DNA from: Pedobacter nototheniae
GTDB taxonomy: Bacteria; Bacteroidota; Bacteroidia; Sphingobacteriales; Sphingobacteriaceae
NCBI RefSeq assembly: GCF_004335085.1
Contig: NZ_RQRS01000017.1
Coordinates: 1-64,000 of the forward strand
Length of the DNA stretch: 64,000 nt
Direction: 5' to 3'
Below, piece by piece: positions 17,151 through 26,347 of the stretch. The first letter of the stretch is position 1. Each line of letters starts with the position of its first letter. The translations under genes and the position numbers were made by a program. The notes below the pieces were generated by a model, which worked only from the letters and a program-made list of their open reading frames with translations, did no database searches and had not been told where the DNA came from.

Positions 17151-17720
17151 ATGAAACGACTCATCGAAAAACTTCAAAGCCTTCAAAATGCCAACGTAAA
17201 TCTTGCAATGCAGATTGCCGAAATGTTTGTTCCCAAGTTTTTTAACAAGGGTCTACTACTTAGCACACCCGACCACTCCTATCCGGAACTTTATTTTATA
17301 GAAGATGGTTTAGCCCGAGGGTACTTTATACATGAGGGGCAGGAACATACATCATGGATACTAGAGCATGGATTCATACTACCCACAACTTCTTTTTTTT
17401 CGTTTAGCCAATCAATTGAATATATAAATTTTCTAAAAGATAGTTCAGGTTACGCTTTAAATCTTATCCAATGGAATGAGCATGCAAAAGTAAATCCCAA
17501 ATTTTCACTAATACTACTAGAAATATACGAGGAAAACATACAGAATGTAAAGCAGAGAGAGCAAATGCTAAGGATCAGGCATGCAGAAACAAGATTTCTG
17601 CATTTCCGAAATCTACATCCAGAGCTAATCAACCTCCCCATCCATAAAATACTGGCCTCGTTACTTGCTATAGAGTCAAAATACCTCTTTAAGATTAAAC
17701 GCAAATACAGAAAGCAATGA
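17151..17720 (+). CDS. Crp/Fnr family transcriptional regulator
   Basis: This 189-residue protein has a cNMP-binding-type beta-roll at about 30-110 ('YFIEDGLARGYFIHEGQEHT', 'SWILEHGFILP') and a helical linker. The C-terminal 'PIHKILASLLAIESKYLFKI' fits the HTH of Bacteroidota Crp-like regulators. It precedes the MauE/DUF6520-type genes by ~160 bases on the same strand and could control them. The ligand is unknown. Confidence 0.65.
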   Translation: MKRLIEKLQSLQNANVNLAMQIAEMFVPKFFNKGLLLSTPDHSYPELYFIEDGLARGYFIHEGQEHTSWILEHGFILPTTSFFSFSQSIEYINFLKDSSGYALNLIQWNEHAKVNPKFSLILLEIYEENIQNVKQREQMLRIRHAETRFLHFRNLHPELINLPIHKILASLLAIESKYLFKIKRKYRKQ

Positions 17721-17878
17721 ATTGACAATCATATAAATACACAAATAACAATATCATTATTACACTTACTATGGGGTGCAAAAAGAGCAAAAATCACCGA
17801 ATTCGGGTAGCGATTCATACTTCTATTGTTTCGAACTTTAATCGACAATCTGATGGTTGTTAGAAAGGATAAAGAAAA

Positions 17879-18370
17879 ATGGAAAATACTTATTTAAATA
17901 GAGGGGCGCAAACGAACAACGCAAGATTAGTTTCATACCTGAATTCAAGCGGGTTATTTCTTTTAACATTACTTTGGTCGTATGCTGTATTTGCAAAACT
18001 GGCAGATTTGCAACTTTATCAGCGCCAGATGGAGGAGCAGCCTTTCTCTAATGTTATTACTATTGCACTGACATACCTAATTCCAACCCTTGAGTTAATT
18101 TCTGCTACCCTACTAATTTTAAATAGACACAGATTGGGGTTATGGATTTCACTTTCCCTTCTCTTAGGATTTACAATCTATATAATTCTGATCTTAAGTC
18201 ACGTTTTCCCAAAAGTACCCTGTAGTTGTGGCGGTCTTATTTCCAAGATGAGCTGGAAAAACCATCTATATTTTAATCTGCTATTAATTTCCATAAATGT
18301 ACTCTGTTTAGTTCATACCGAGAAGAGAGAAAGGAGGTTAACCGGCAAAGAAAAAAATAAAAGTACCTAA
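17879..18370 (+). CDS. MauE/DoxX-like redox-associated membrane protein
   Basis: This 163-residue protein has four predicted membrane helices. The motif 'FPKVPCSCGGLISKMSWKNH' between helices 3 and 4, with its paired cysteines, is typical of the MauE-like family linked to disulfide chemistry of exported proteins. It is followed by a small exported protein with two cysteines, and a TlpA-type thioredoxin lies across the terminator, so a common redox task is plausible. Confidence 0.75.
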   Translation: MENTYLNRGAQTNNARLVSYLNSSGLFLLTLLWSYAVFAKLADLQLYQRQMEEQPFSNVITIALTYLIPTLELISATLLILNRHRLGLWISLSLLLGFTIYIILILSHVFPKVPCSCGGLISKMSWKNHLYFNLLLISINVLCLVHTEKRERRLTGKEKNKST

Positions 18371-18460
18371 ACTAATTAACACAATTAACCAGGGCATAGT
18401 GCCCAAATCTTAAACTAACTTTTTCGCTTGTTTTTTCAAAGTAAAAAGCATCCTTAAATT

Positions 18461-18844
18461 ATGCAAACATTAGTAAAAAATTTAAGCAAAGGCCTAATGG
18501 CCGCCGCTTTAGGATTAGTATTAGTAGTTGGTGGTTCTGCGTTCAAATCGGACTCAATTGGTAAAAGAGTTCAGTACCAATTCCGTTATAACGCAATTCC
18601 TCATGCTGAAGGTGATGTAGAAACGTTAAGCAACTGGACTTATGATCCTTCGGCTCCCAGCTGTGAAGAAGATCTACAAGCACCATGTACTATCAAGGTA
18701 GATCAGGCGTTTGTCAACACAGGAGGTACGCCCACTCTTAAATCAACCTTAAACCTTAATGCGTCTCCATACACAACCAGTTCAGCCTACGTAATTGGAA
18801 GTGCTGATGAAGACATGGAAATTATCAATCGCGCAGATCAATAA
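18461..18844 (+). CDS. Small exported DUF6520-type protein
   Basis: This 127-residue protein has an N-terminal hydrophobic signal ('GLMAAALGLVLVVGGSAF') and a mature part of about 100 residues. Its only two cysteines are in 'SCEEDLQAPCTIKV', followed by 'DQAFVNTGG'. I recognise the pattern as DUF6520, small proteins of Bacteroidota with unknown role. The paired cysteines suggest a disulfide. It ends just before a shared bidirectional terminator. Confidence 0.7.
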   Translation: MQTLVKNLSKGLMAAALGLVLVVGGSAFKSDSIGKRVQYQFRYNAIPHAEGDVETLSNWTYDPSAPSCEEDLQAPCTIKVDQAFVNTGGTPTLKSTLNLNASPYTTSSAYVIGSADEDMEIINRADQ

Positions 18845-18861
18845 TTTTTCTGTCTAGTGAA

Positions 18862-18899
18862 TTTAACATGGGGCAGAAAAAGATCCTCCCCATGTTAAA
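18862..18899. terminator. Bidirectional terminator hairpin
   Basis: TTTAACATGGGG and CCCCATGTTAAA form perfect 12-base arms around a 14-base loop, between the convergent DUF6520-type gene and susD-like gene. It ends just before the susD-like stop codon region. Confidence 0.75.
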
Positions 18900-18902
18900 C
18901 AA

Positions 18903-20276
18903 TTAGTTTTGAGTCATACCAGACAATTCGATTACGTCTGTGGGAAGCGGCAAAGCATAATACCGCGAATCTGGCGGAAGGCTGTAAACTTTGCCGTCGA
19001 TAATCCGTCTTAAAATTATATTCGCCCCTTCTTTGTTATATCGCTTGATATCTGCAAAACGAAGCCCCCTCATTAACAGTTCTTTTCTTCTTTCCAATCG
19101 GATTTTGGACAAAGCATCCTGCTTATCGCTTGCAACAATTGGAGAATATATAGTCGTACTTTTCCAGCGTGACTTTAGCAATTTATTTAAATCATCCATT
19201 GCTCCAGGTAAATCGTTTAGCCAGGCCTTGCATTCCGCACTTGTGAGGTAGAGTTCATCGGTCGCTAGGCCAGAAAAATAAACCGTTGCGTTCGCCGTAT
19301 AGTTCCCTTTAAACTGCTGATACGGCGCAGCGGATTTGAAAAATGCAACTTTTCTAAGGTCGTTTGCGGAATAAGATGAATACAGGTTAGAGTCGATACG
19401 TGATCTCGACACAGTATTTACACCAAAATTGCTTGAAAGTTCCGCATACCAGATGGTTTCCTTATTGAACTTTTTCACTGGTACTGCACTGGTAAGAGCC
19501 AGTAAATCAGCGTCACCATTGAAGTCCATGAGCTTATTATTTAATGCCAGCGCTTCAATAGTGTATTTCATCGCAAGATCATACTTCCGCATATACAGAA
19601 AGCATCGTGAGAGCAAAGCCGCAGTCGCAACTTTAGATGGCCTCATGACATGCTGAGGGTAATCTGGCAATAATCTAAGTGCCTGACTCGCATCTTCTAT
19701 AATTCGGCTATAACAATCACTGACTGAGGATCTAATTGAGGGAATATTAAAATCTGAATTTAGGCGAAGCGCTATTCCCAAATCGGTTTTAGATGACTGC
19801 TCATCATATGCCAATCCAAATTGATTCGTCAGCATTAAGAAATAATACGCTCTGAAAAACAATGCACTACCCTTCACATTGTCCCAGGCGGCAGAATTAG
19901 AAGATGTCCTGTCTATCTTTTCCAGTAATTCTAAACTTAAATTACAGTTGAAAACTGCCGTGTAAGCCAAACTCCAGTCATTTTGAAATCTATAGGGTGT
20001 TGGCTGCCAGGTGTAGGCCTCCTGCCCCCTTGTGATCAGTGATTTATAATTCTCCGAGGGGAGAAAAAAATCATCGCTCGAAGCCTCTCCGAAAGAGGGT
20101 GATGTACGGATGTTCATCAAATTTGCATCATCCAATAGTCCTTGAATGTCTACAAGGGTATTTGGAACGACAAGCTGCTTATCTGACTTCACATCGAGAA
20201 ATTTTTTACAACCTGAGAATATGGCAAGAATACCAATACCTGTAATAAATATTCTCAAAACTTTTAATCTTTTCAT
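18903..20276 (-). CDS. SusD/RagB family outer-membrane lipoprotein
   Basis: This 457-residue lipoprotein has a lipobox 'GILAIFSGCKKFLD' ending at Cys 22. SusD proteins are TPR-rich lids that capture ligand for their SusC partner. Family features are 'FFRAYYFLMLTNQFG' near residue 140, 'LYLTSAECKAWLNDLPGAMD' near 340 and 'IRLERRKELLMRGLRFADIK' near 395. No glycoside hydrolase lies nearby, so the ligand may be peptide-like. Confidence 0.92.
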   Translation of the reverse strand: MKRLKVLRIFITGIGILAIFSGCKKFLDVKSDKQLVVPNTLVDIQGLLDDANLMNIRTSPSFGEASSDDFFLPSENYKSLITRGQEAYTWQPTPYRFQNDWSLAYTAVFNCNLSLELLEKIDRTSSNSAAWDNVKGSALFFRAYYFLMLTNQFGLAYDEQSSKTDLGIALRLNSDFNIPSIRSSVSDCYSRIIEDASQALRLLPDYPQHVMRPSKVATAALLSRCFLYMRKYDLAMKYTIEALALNNKLMDFNGDADLLALTSAVPVKKFNKETIWYAELSSNFGVNTVSRSRIDSNLYSSYSANDLRKVAFFKSAAPYQQFKGNYTANATVYFSGLATDELYLTSAECKAWLNDLPGAMDDLNKLLKSRWKSTTIYSPIVASDKQDALSKIRLERRKELLMRGLRFADIKRYNKEGANIILRRIIDGKVYSLPPDSRYYALPLPTDVIELSGMTQN

Positions 20277-20303
20277 CTCTTTTTATTTTTTATAACAGAT
20301 CTA

Positions 20304-23300
20304 TTAAAATGCGCCCTTTATACCGAAAGAAAATTGAAGTGAAGGGGAAATTACATTTGCATAATCGGGATCATAACCATCCTTATTTGCTCTCCATAAG
20401 ATTCCTATATTCTGCATACCTGAATAGAGTTCAAGGTTTCGGAACGGGGATTTCCATTGCGAGGTATTCAAGGTATACCCTATGCGCAAATAATCCATTC
20501 TAACATGGTCTCCACGCATTACATTAGGTTCTGATGAATAGAAAAATGCATCCCTTAATGATGAATTAGGATATATGAATGAAGGGACATTGGTTTTTTG
20601 CTCATCCCCAGGATTCTGCCATCGGTTGGAAAACTGAGCATTACCAATTCCATTACTAATCAACTGTGAATAACTTATCGTTGGCTTTTTGACCCTGTAA
20701 CCCAATTTATAATTGAGATTGAAAGAGAAGCTTAGCCCCTTGAATCTGAAAGTATTGATTATCGATCCAAAATAAGCTGGACTTGAAGCTCCAAGGTAGA
20801 CTAAATTGCTTCCCGTGTTGCTAGCTTCATTTAACATAGCTGCGTAATCGGTACTTAAGGATCCATTCAGATACCCTTGCGGGTTTCCTTTATTGTCGAG
20901 TCCTCCCCACTTATATGCCGCAACAGCATATAGCGGATATCCCTCTAAAGGCGTTATATAATTACCACCAGATATCATCGAATAAATACTTGCCATAGTT
21001 TTAGAGTAATATTTTTTTGTCTTGCTTAGGTTATAGCTAAAGAAAAGATCGCTGTTCCAGCTAAAATTTTTACCCTGGATATTGCGGCTATGAAAATCGG
21101 CATCAAAACCATGTCCAACCATATCCGCTACGTTCCTAACAATTTCGTCATTCGCCCCCCAAGATGTATAATCGTAAGAATCCCTTCCATATAGATCAGA
21201 TCCCCTTTTGACATACCATGCCAGAGATCCACTTAGAACTTGTTTTTTTAGCTCGAAATCTATCTTTAGGTTAAGCTGTGAGAGCTGTTCCCAGCGCAAA
21301 TCAGGATTGTTTATAGTATTGATCCTTGTAATTGGAAAACGGGTAATTGAATTCGTTCCATATCCGGCAATTGGTAGCGCTGTTTTGCTTAGATCGACAT
21401 TTCCACTATAGCCAAATGTACCTGTTAGGCGGAGAACAGGTAGCCAGTCGATGTTATAAAAACTCTCATCAGAGACCTTCCAGCCCAAACCAGCTGACCA
21501 TAACGGTTTCCATTTATCATTTGTATTTGCACCAAAAATATTGGAACCATCTCTACGGACACTTCCAGAAATCAGGTATTTCCCTTTATAACTGTATGCA
21601 ACATTGCTGTACATACTTAAAAAACGATAGGCAGTTTCAAGTAAAGTGTTTACTCCACCAATCTGGTTAGTATTGCCTGTAAGATATTCAGGGTAATATC
21701 CAACTTCGTCGACGGGACTAAAATAAAGGGGATCGGATTGATATCCAAGCCGCCTGTTTCCCATTGCAGAAGTATTTGAGGATCTTACCTCACTCCCAGC
21801 AATGGCGGTAATACTGTGCACTCCAAAAATCCTGTTATAATTGAACTGTGCTCGCCCAGTCTGTGAATTCACAACTGATGTATTAGCTAACAGAATTCCT
21901 CCTTTCGGAACGGGATAAGTCACTATCCCAGTTGCCCTATTGAATTGGCTAAAAGTGTTTACCAGGTTTCTGGCAGCATAACTTTCAGCGTCTGAGGTTC
22001 TTTCATCACTTGAGTTTTGCCGCTGGTATTGGTAATTTAACTGTAGGTTTAACCCATCTAAAATTTGATACTTTAGACCGAAATTTGCATAAAGTTCTTG
22101 AGTTTTACGCCTATTGTAATCATGTTTATAATCTTCAGTTGGATAGTATTTCCAGTCTAAAAATTTTCCAGAGGCTAAAGTATCCGTGTAAATGCTACGA
22201 TAGCTCGTCGCCATACCGCCCAGCGAACTAAAGTCCATATAGGTTGGGTAACGACTTCCAATGTTTAGCGAATTGAAACTTGGCCTTCCTGTTTTGCTAT
22301 CAACATTTGTGAAATAGATATTTGTATTAAGGTCAAGTTTTTTTATAAGTTTGAAATCATTCGCAAGATGCAGATTTAACTTATCGGTATTACTATAAGT
22401 CTCTCCTTTAACATGATCGTAAGCTGCAGAAAATAAATAGCTATTTCTTTCTCCCCCACCTTTAATGTTAAGATTGTATTGCTGGGTTAGGGCACGAGTG
22501 TAAAAGTTATCCAAATAGGATTGCTGAGTATTATTCTTCAGCAAATTTTGTACTTGTTCATCGGCAGTCGATTGCGAAATTTTGCCATCCCGCTGGGCTA
22601 ACAAAATTTCCACAACTGGAGTAATGGCTGCCCACGGTGTGGAGGTTATCCTGTCATTAAAATAGCCTGCATTAAAGAGCTGTTTTTCTACCGCGATATA
22701 ATCACTGTTTTCCATTTGTCCTACCGCAGTAAGTTTTGGAAGATCCTGTAAAAGAAAGTTAGCGTTAAATGAAAGCTGCATGGCTTGGTTTAGTTTACCT
22801 TTCTTAGTTGTAATAATGATGACCCCATTTCCAGCTCTTGCACCCCAAATAGAAGCTGAGGCCGCATCCTTTAATATCGAGACGTTCTCAACATCATTTG
22901 GATTTATGTTGGCAATATCGCCCTCATAAATAAAACCGTCTAAAACAATAAGGGGATCTAGGGGACCATTAATCGTTCCAAGCCCCCTTATACTGATATT
23001 AGTATTGTTTTGAGGATTGTTATTACTTTTCCCTACTTGCAACATCAACCCGCTACTCTGTCCTATGAGGCGGTCAAGTATACTGGTACCGGATCGAGCA
23101 TTCAGAGCTTTTTCATCGATTAAGGAAATTGTTCCATTTATTTCATTTGGCTTCGCACTCTGATAACCAGTCTGCACTAAAACTTCCTCCAGTTGCTGGA
23201 TTTCCTCTGTCATTTTGATGGACATAAAAGAGCCAGGTTTCTCATTGGTCCTGGTCACACTTTTGAATCCTGTGGCAGTAAAACGAATAGTATCACCAAG

Positions 23301-23531
23301 TTTTAACCCTTTTATAGCAAAGCTTCCGTCTCTATCAGCAAGGGTTACCCCCCCCTTAAAACGAATTGAAACGATAATAGACTTGCCGTCAAGATCAGTC
23401 ACCTTCCCACGAACTTCTTGGTTATCTTGCGCGCAGGCAGTAAATGCAGAAAGCATGATAAGTAATATTGCCACAACTAATAGGAAGAAATTCCATTTCA
23501 TTTTTCTGGCGTTAAAATTATTTATTTTCAT
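20304..23531 (-). CDS. SusC/RagA family TonB-linked outer-membrane protein
   Basis: This 1075-residue TonB-dependent transporter has a signal peptide ending at 'FTACAQ', a carboxypeptidase-like beta-sandwich (about 37-110), the 'LEEVLVQTGYQ' TonB-box-like segment, a plug with 'SISIRGLGTINGPLDPLIVL'-type sequence and 'NGVIIITTKKG', and a 22-strand barrel ending in Phe. It lies 2 bases after the TlpA-like gene and 27 bases before the susD-like gene, so the three form one operon. Confidence 0.93.
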   Translation of the reverse strand: MKINNFNARKMKWNFFLLVVAILLIMLSAFTACAQDNQEVRGKVTDLDGKSIIVSIRFKGGVTLADRDGSFAIKGLKLGDTIRFTATGFKSVTRTNEKPGSFMSIKMTEEIQQLEEVLVQTGYQSAKPNEINGTISLIDEKALNARSGTSILDRLIGQSSGLMLQVGKSNNNPQNNTNISIRGLGTINGPLDPLIVLDGFIYEGDIANINPNDVENVSILKDAASASIWGARAGNGVIIITTKKGKLNQAMQLSFNANFLLQDLPKLTAVGQMENSDYIAVEKQLFNAGYFNDRITSTPWAAITPVVEILLAQRDGKISQSTADEQVQNLLKNNTQQSYLDNFYTRALTQQYNLNIKGGGERNSYLFSAAYDHVKGETYSNTDKLNLHLANDFKLIKKLDLNTNIYFTNVDSKTGRPSFNSLNIGSRYPTYMDFSSLGGMATSYRSIYTDTLASGKFLDWKYYPTEDYKHDYNRRKTQELYANFGLKYQILDGLNLQLNYQYQRQNSSDERTSDAESYAARNLVNTFSQFNRATGIVTYPVPKGGILLANTSVVNSQTGRAQFNYNRIFGVHSITAIAGSEVRSSNTSAMGNRRLGYQSDPLYFSPVDEVGYYPEYLTGNTNQIGGVNTLLETAYRFLSMYSNVAYSYKGKYLISGSVRRDGSNIFGANTNDKWKPLWSAGLGWKVSDESFYNIDWLPVLRLTGTFGYSGNVDLSKTALPIAGYGTNSITRFPITRINTINNPDLRWEQLSQLNLKIDFELKKQVLSGSLAWYVKRGSDLYGRDSYDYTSWGANDEIVRNVADMVGHGFDADFHSRNIQGKNFSWNSDLFFSYNLSKTKKYYSKTMASIYSMISGGNYITPLEGYPLYAVAAYKWGGLDNKGNPQGYLNGSLSTDYAAMLNEASNTGSNLVYLGASSPAYFGSIINTFRFKGLSFSFNLNYKLGYRVKKPTISYSQLISNGIGNAQFSNRWQNPGDEQKTNVPSFIYPNSSLRDAFFYSSEPNVMRGDHVRMDYLRIGYTLNTSQWKSPFRNLELYSGMQNIGILWRANKDGYDPDYANVISPSLQFSFGIKGAF

Positions 23532-23533
23532 TT

Positions 23534-24283
23534 TTAATCTGTTTTGATTTTTAAGTTGAGGGACAGTCCTGCAATCAACCGTTCAATATTTGGAGCAGTA
23601 ACCTGTTCGGCTCGAGTGATTGCTTTGATTCTTCCGTCAGATCCTACCCATATATAATGAGGCATGCTTTTGATGGGGAAGATCTCGCGTAGTGTACTAT
23701 CACTTTGAGCAATCGGCAAAGAAAAACCCGACAATTTAGACTTTTGGTGTACCAGAAAATCGCCAAGTACTTTTTCGGTATCTTTCGAATAAGTATTGAT
23801 CAATATCACCTGTAGGTTTTTGTTATACTGCTTTTGGAAGCTATCCATTTTAGGAAATTCTATCAAACAAGCGGAGCAAAACGTAGCCCAAAAATCGAGA
23901 ATTACCGCTTTACCTTTTAAGTCTGAAAGACGGATTCCGGTCGCTGAATAGTTAATAACCTTCGAGAGAAACACATTAGGGATCTTTTTATCTATACCTA
24001 TGGAATAATTCTGACTTTTTTCTTGTGCTTGGATCGAAATACTGTTGATTAAAAGAAAAACTAAAACGAGAATTTTTTTTCTTTTTAACCGTTCGAGCTT
24101 AATTTCGTTAAAGGAAAGGGCTGCTACACTTTTGATCAGCTTTTCGCTTTCTGTAAAATCGAGGACGTGTTTAGAAAACTTATTCAGTGCATTTTCAGAA
24201 AAATTAGTCTCTATGCTAATTTTAGGTTTAAAAAAATTACATAGCAATGCCTTAGCGATAAAATATATCGTTTTTTTCATCAT
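23534..24283 (-). CDS. TlpA-type thioredoxin-fold protein with cytoplasmic N-terminal extension
   Basis: This 249-residue protein has a C-terminal thioredoxin/TlpA domain (about 105-245) with active site 'WATFCSACLIEFPKMD' (CxxC) and 'KSMPHYIWVG' carrying the cis-Pro. Ahead of it is one membrane segment ('ILVLVFLLINSISIQAQ', about 70-87), itself preceded by ~65 charged residues that should be cytoplasmic. Such a long N-terminal piece is unusual. It is the first gene of the TlpA-SusC-SusD operon. Confidence 0.8.
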   Translation of the reverse strand: MMKKTIYFIAKALLCNFFKPKISIETNFSENALNKFSKHVLDFTESEKLIKSVAALSFNEIKLERLKRKKILVLVFLLINSISIQAQEKSQNYSIGIDKKIPNVFLSKVINYSATGIRLSDLKGKAVILDFWATFCSACLIEFPKMDSFQKQYNKNLQVILINTYSKDTEKVLGDFLVHQKSKLSGFSLPIAQSDSTLREIFPIKSMPHYIWVGSDGRIKAITRAEQVTAPNIERLIAGLSLNLKIKTD

Positions 24284-24919
24284 GGTTGGTTTAGTTAGTT
24301 GATTCGGAAATTAAATGAGGAAACTCAAATATTGAAGAAAACTAAGGCAGGTGCATTATTAAAGAACCTATTTTTTATCATTAACCACTAAGGTGACCTG
24401 CCCTAGCCTGGTATCCTATTCAGGAGAACAAATTACCAAGCTGATAAGAATTATGAACGCTACACCAATAACAACAACCCTTCTACCACGAAAATTTTGA
24501 AAACGGTAGTTTCCACCTTTCTCGTAAGATAGGGATGTTAGAAGAAATGAATTTTCAACTTGGTCTTTCACGTTTCTTGGTTTGCACCAAAAAACCTTTA
24601 GAAAATAAAAAGGGCCGCCCTTAGCTTTTCTGAGACGAAGGTGTAGGACCACCACCGCTTTACAGCGGTCGAACACAGAATAGCAGGCGACCCAAGTCCT
24701 TATGCTATGCAAAGATAGCACAGGATTTGAGTTTTCACCTACTGCTTGTGTTCAAACGTCCTACTTTTCGTCACAAGGTTTTTCAGTAATAAAAAAATCA
24801 AATCTTGTAGTTAAATGTCTTTTAACCAACAATAAATTTATTAAGCTAATATAAATAAAAACTTTCACTTCCACATGCACCTGTGATAAAATTTTCATTT
24901 TATTGTTCCTTGCAAAACA
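24284..24919. other. Intergenic region between TlpA-like and XRE genes
   Basis: This 636-base region separates divergent operons and must hold their promoters. It contains no clear gene. A minus-strand frame at 24416-24721 ends in a plausible helix ('RVVVIGVAFIILISLVICS') but has no convincing start or family likeness; a small membrane peptide or remnant is possible. Confidence 0.4.
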
Positions 24920-25306
24920 ATGCAGAACCGGAATTCCAACCCAGAAATTGTAACTATTGAAATTTCTCATTTGGATTATTTAATTATTGTCAATGTCAAG
25001 AACTTAAGATTAGAGTTAGGTCTTTCTCAAGTTTCACTCACACAAAAGATGGGTTTATCTGAAGGTTTTGTAGGAAAAGTTGAACTTTATACCGAAAGGG
25101 CCAAATACAGTATAAGGCACATTCACTTGTTAGCTATCGCTCTCAATTGCAAGATTCAAGATGTCCTTCCACTAGAGCAACCGCAATATGATATGGTTAG
25201 ATTAACTCTAAAAAGGACAAATAAAATTAACAGAGACGGTTCCATCTCCCAGAAGAAAACTACTGAGGTAATAAAAATCGAACCAAAAGAAGAATCAGAA
25301 CGTTAA
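24920..25306 (+). CDS. XRE family helix-turn-helix regulator
   Basis: This 128-residue protein has an N-terminal HTH of the Cro/CI type at about 30-87: 'LRLELGLSQVSLTQKMGLSE' followed by 'GFVGKVE' and 'HLLAIALNCKIQDVLP'. The C-terminal tail is basic and disordered. It lies 59 bases before the response regulator gene and is probably co-transcribed, which suggests joint control of the neighbouring Sus-like operon. Confidence 0.8.
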   Translation: MQNRNSNPEIVTIEISHLDYLIIVNVKNLRLELGLSQVSLTQKMGLSEGFVGKVELYTERAKYSIRHIHLLAIALNCKIQDVLPLEQPQYDMVRLTLKRTNKINRDGSISQKKTTEVIKIEPKEESER

Positions 25307-25365
25307 TTTGAAAATGCAAAGTAATTGAGAGGTCAAGAAGGACTGAACAATTTAAACTTTGACAT

Positions 25366-26097
25366 ATGGAACAATTACGTTGCGTCGTTATCGATGATGA
25401 AAAACATTCTATTTCTATCTTATCAGATTATATAGAAACAAATCAAAATCTTACTTTAGTCAAGACCTACACAGATCCGCTGGTAGCCCTATCCGAAATT
25501 AGCATAAAGGATAAGATCGACTTTATCTTTCTAGATATAGACATGCCTGATATTACTGGCATTGAACTTGCAAAAAAATTGGTGAATAGAGCTAGGTTTA
25601 TAGTATTTACTACGGCATTTACTAAATATGCAGTAGAAGCTTTTGAGGTGGATGCATCCCGTTATTTAGTCAAACCCATATCTAAACCCAAGTTTATAAA
25701 AACTGTCTGGGACATCCTCGAATCGGAAACAAAAAAAATAGAAAAGTCTAAACAGTCAGGAAGAAAATTTTTCTTCGTAAGTATTGGCGACAGGGGGCAG
25801 AGGCTTAAAATCAAAAAATCCAAAATACTGTTTTTTGAAAGCGAAAAGAATTATATCAACATCGTCACAGAGGATACTAAATACATGGTTTATCTGACCA
25901 TGAAGGAGGTAGAAAAGGATTTTTGGGGAACACTTTTTTATAGGGTGCATCGATCATTTTTTGTCAATGCAGAGAAGGTGGAGAAAGTCATTGGAAATAC
26001 GTTAAAAATGGGTTCTTATGTTGTTCCAATGGGCAATAGTTACAAAGATAGCTTTAATGAATTTTTAGAACGAAAAACCTTAAGATCCGGCCGGTAG
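25366..26097 (+). CDS. LytTR family response regulator
   Basis: This 243-residue protein has an N-terminal receiver domain with 'VVIDDEKHSISIL', the phosphoacceptor Asp in 'FIFLDIDMPDITG' near residue 56, and 'SRYLVKPI' with the conserved Lys. The C-terminal LytTR DNA-binding domain starts near residue 135 ('ILFFESEKNYINIVTEDTKY', 'FYRVHRSFFVNAEKVEKV'). It pairs with the LytS-type kinase downstream. Confidence 0.92.
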   Translation: MEQLRCVVIDDEKHSISILSDYIETNQNLTLVKTYTDPLVALSEISIKDKIDFIFLDIDMPDITGIELAKKLVNRARFIVFTTAFTKYAVEAFEVDASRYLVKPISKPKFIKTVWDILESETKKIEKSKQSGRKFFFVSIGDRGQRLKIKKSKILFFESEKNYINIVTEDTKYMVYLTMKEVEKDFWGTLFYRVHRSFFVNAEKVEKVIGNTLKMGSYVVPMGNSYKDSFNEFLERKTLRSGR

Positions 26098-26347
26098 TCT
26101 TATTGTCTTCAGTCTACTTTTTCAATGCAACGAAAGTTTCAGTTGCAATAATCGTAATACTGGAATTGGTTGGATCGGTTGATGACAACCTCTGGTTTTT
26201 CTGTGATTTAAAAACAAATGCTGTTTTTTTAATCAGTTTTTGAGGGATGTGTTTCATGTTTTTTATTTTGAAACTAGCCCAATTGGATATGGTAAAAAAA
26301 GTTATTACACCGTGATAATATGGAGTTACACCAATACAGTTTATAGC

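Noticed and set aside
24416..24721. Minus-strand frame with a C-terminal hydrophobic helix
   Set aside because: No ribosome binding site, uneven composition and no known family; mentioned only as a possible remnant in the gap entry.
26240..26347. Longer kinase start from TTG
   Set aside because: The extra 36 residues do not look like the family; the ATG at 26348 directly precedes the usual kinase start.
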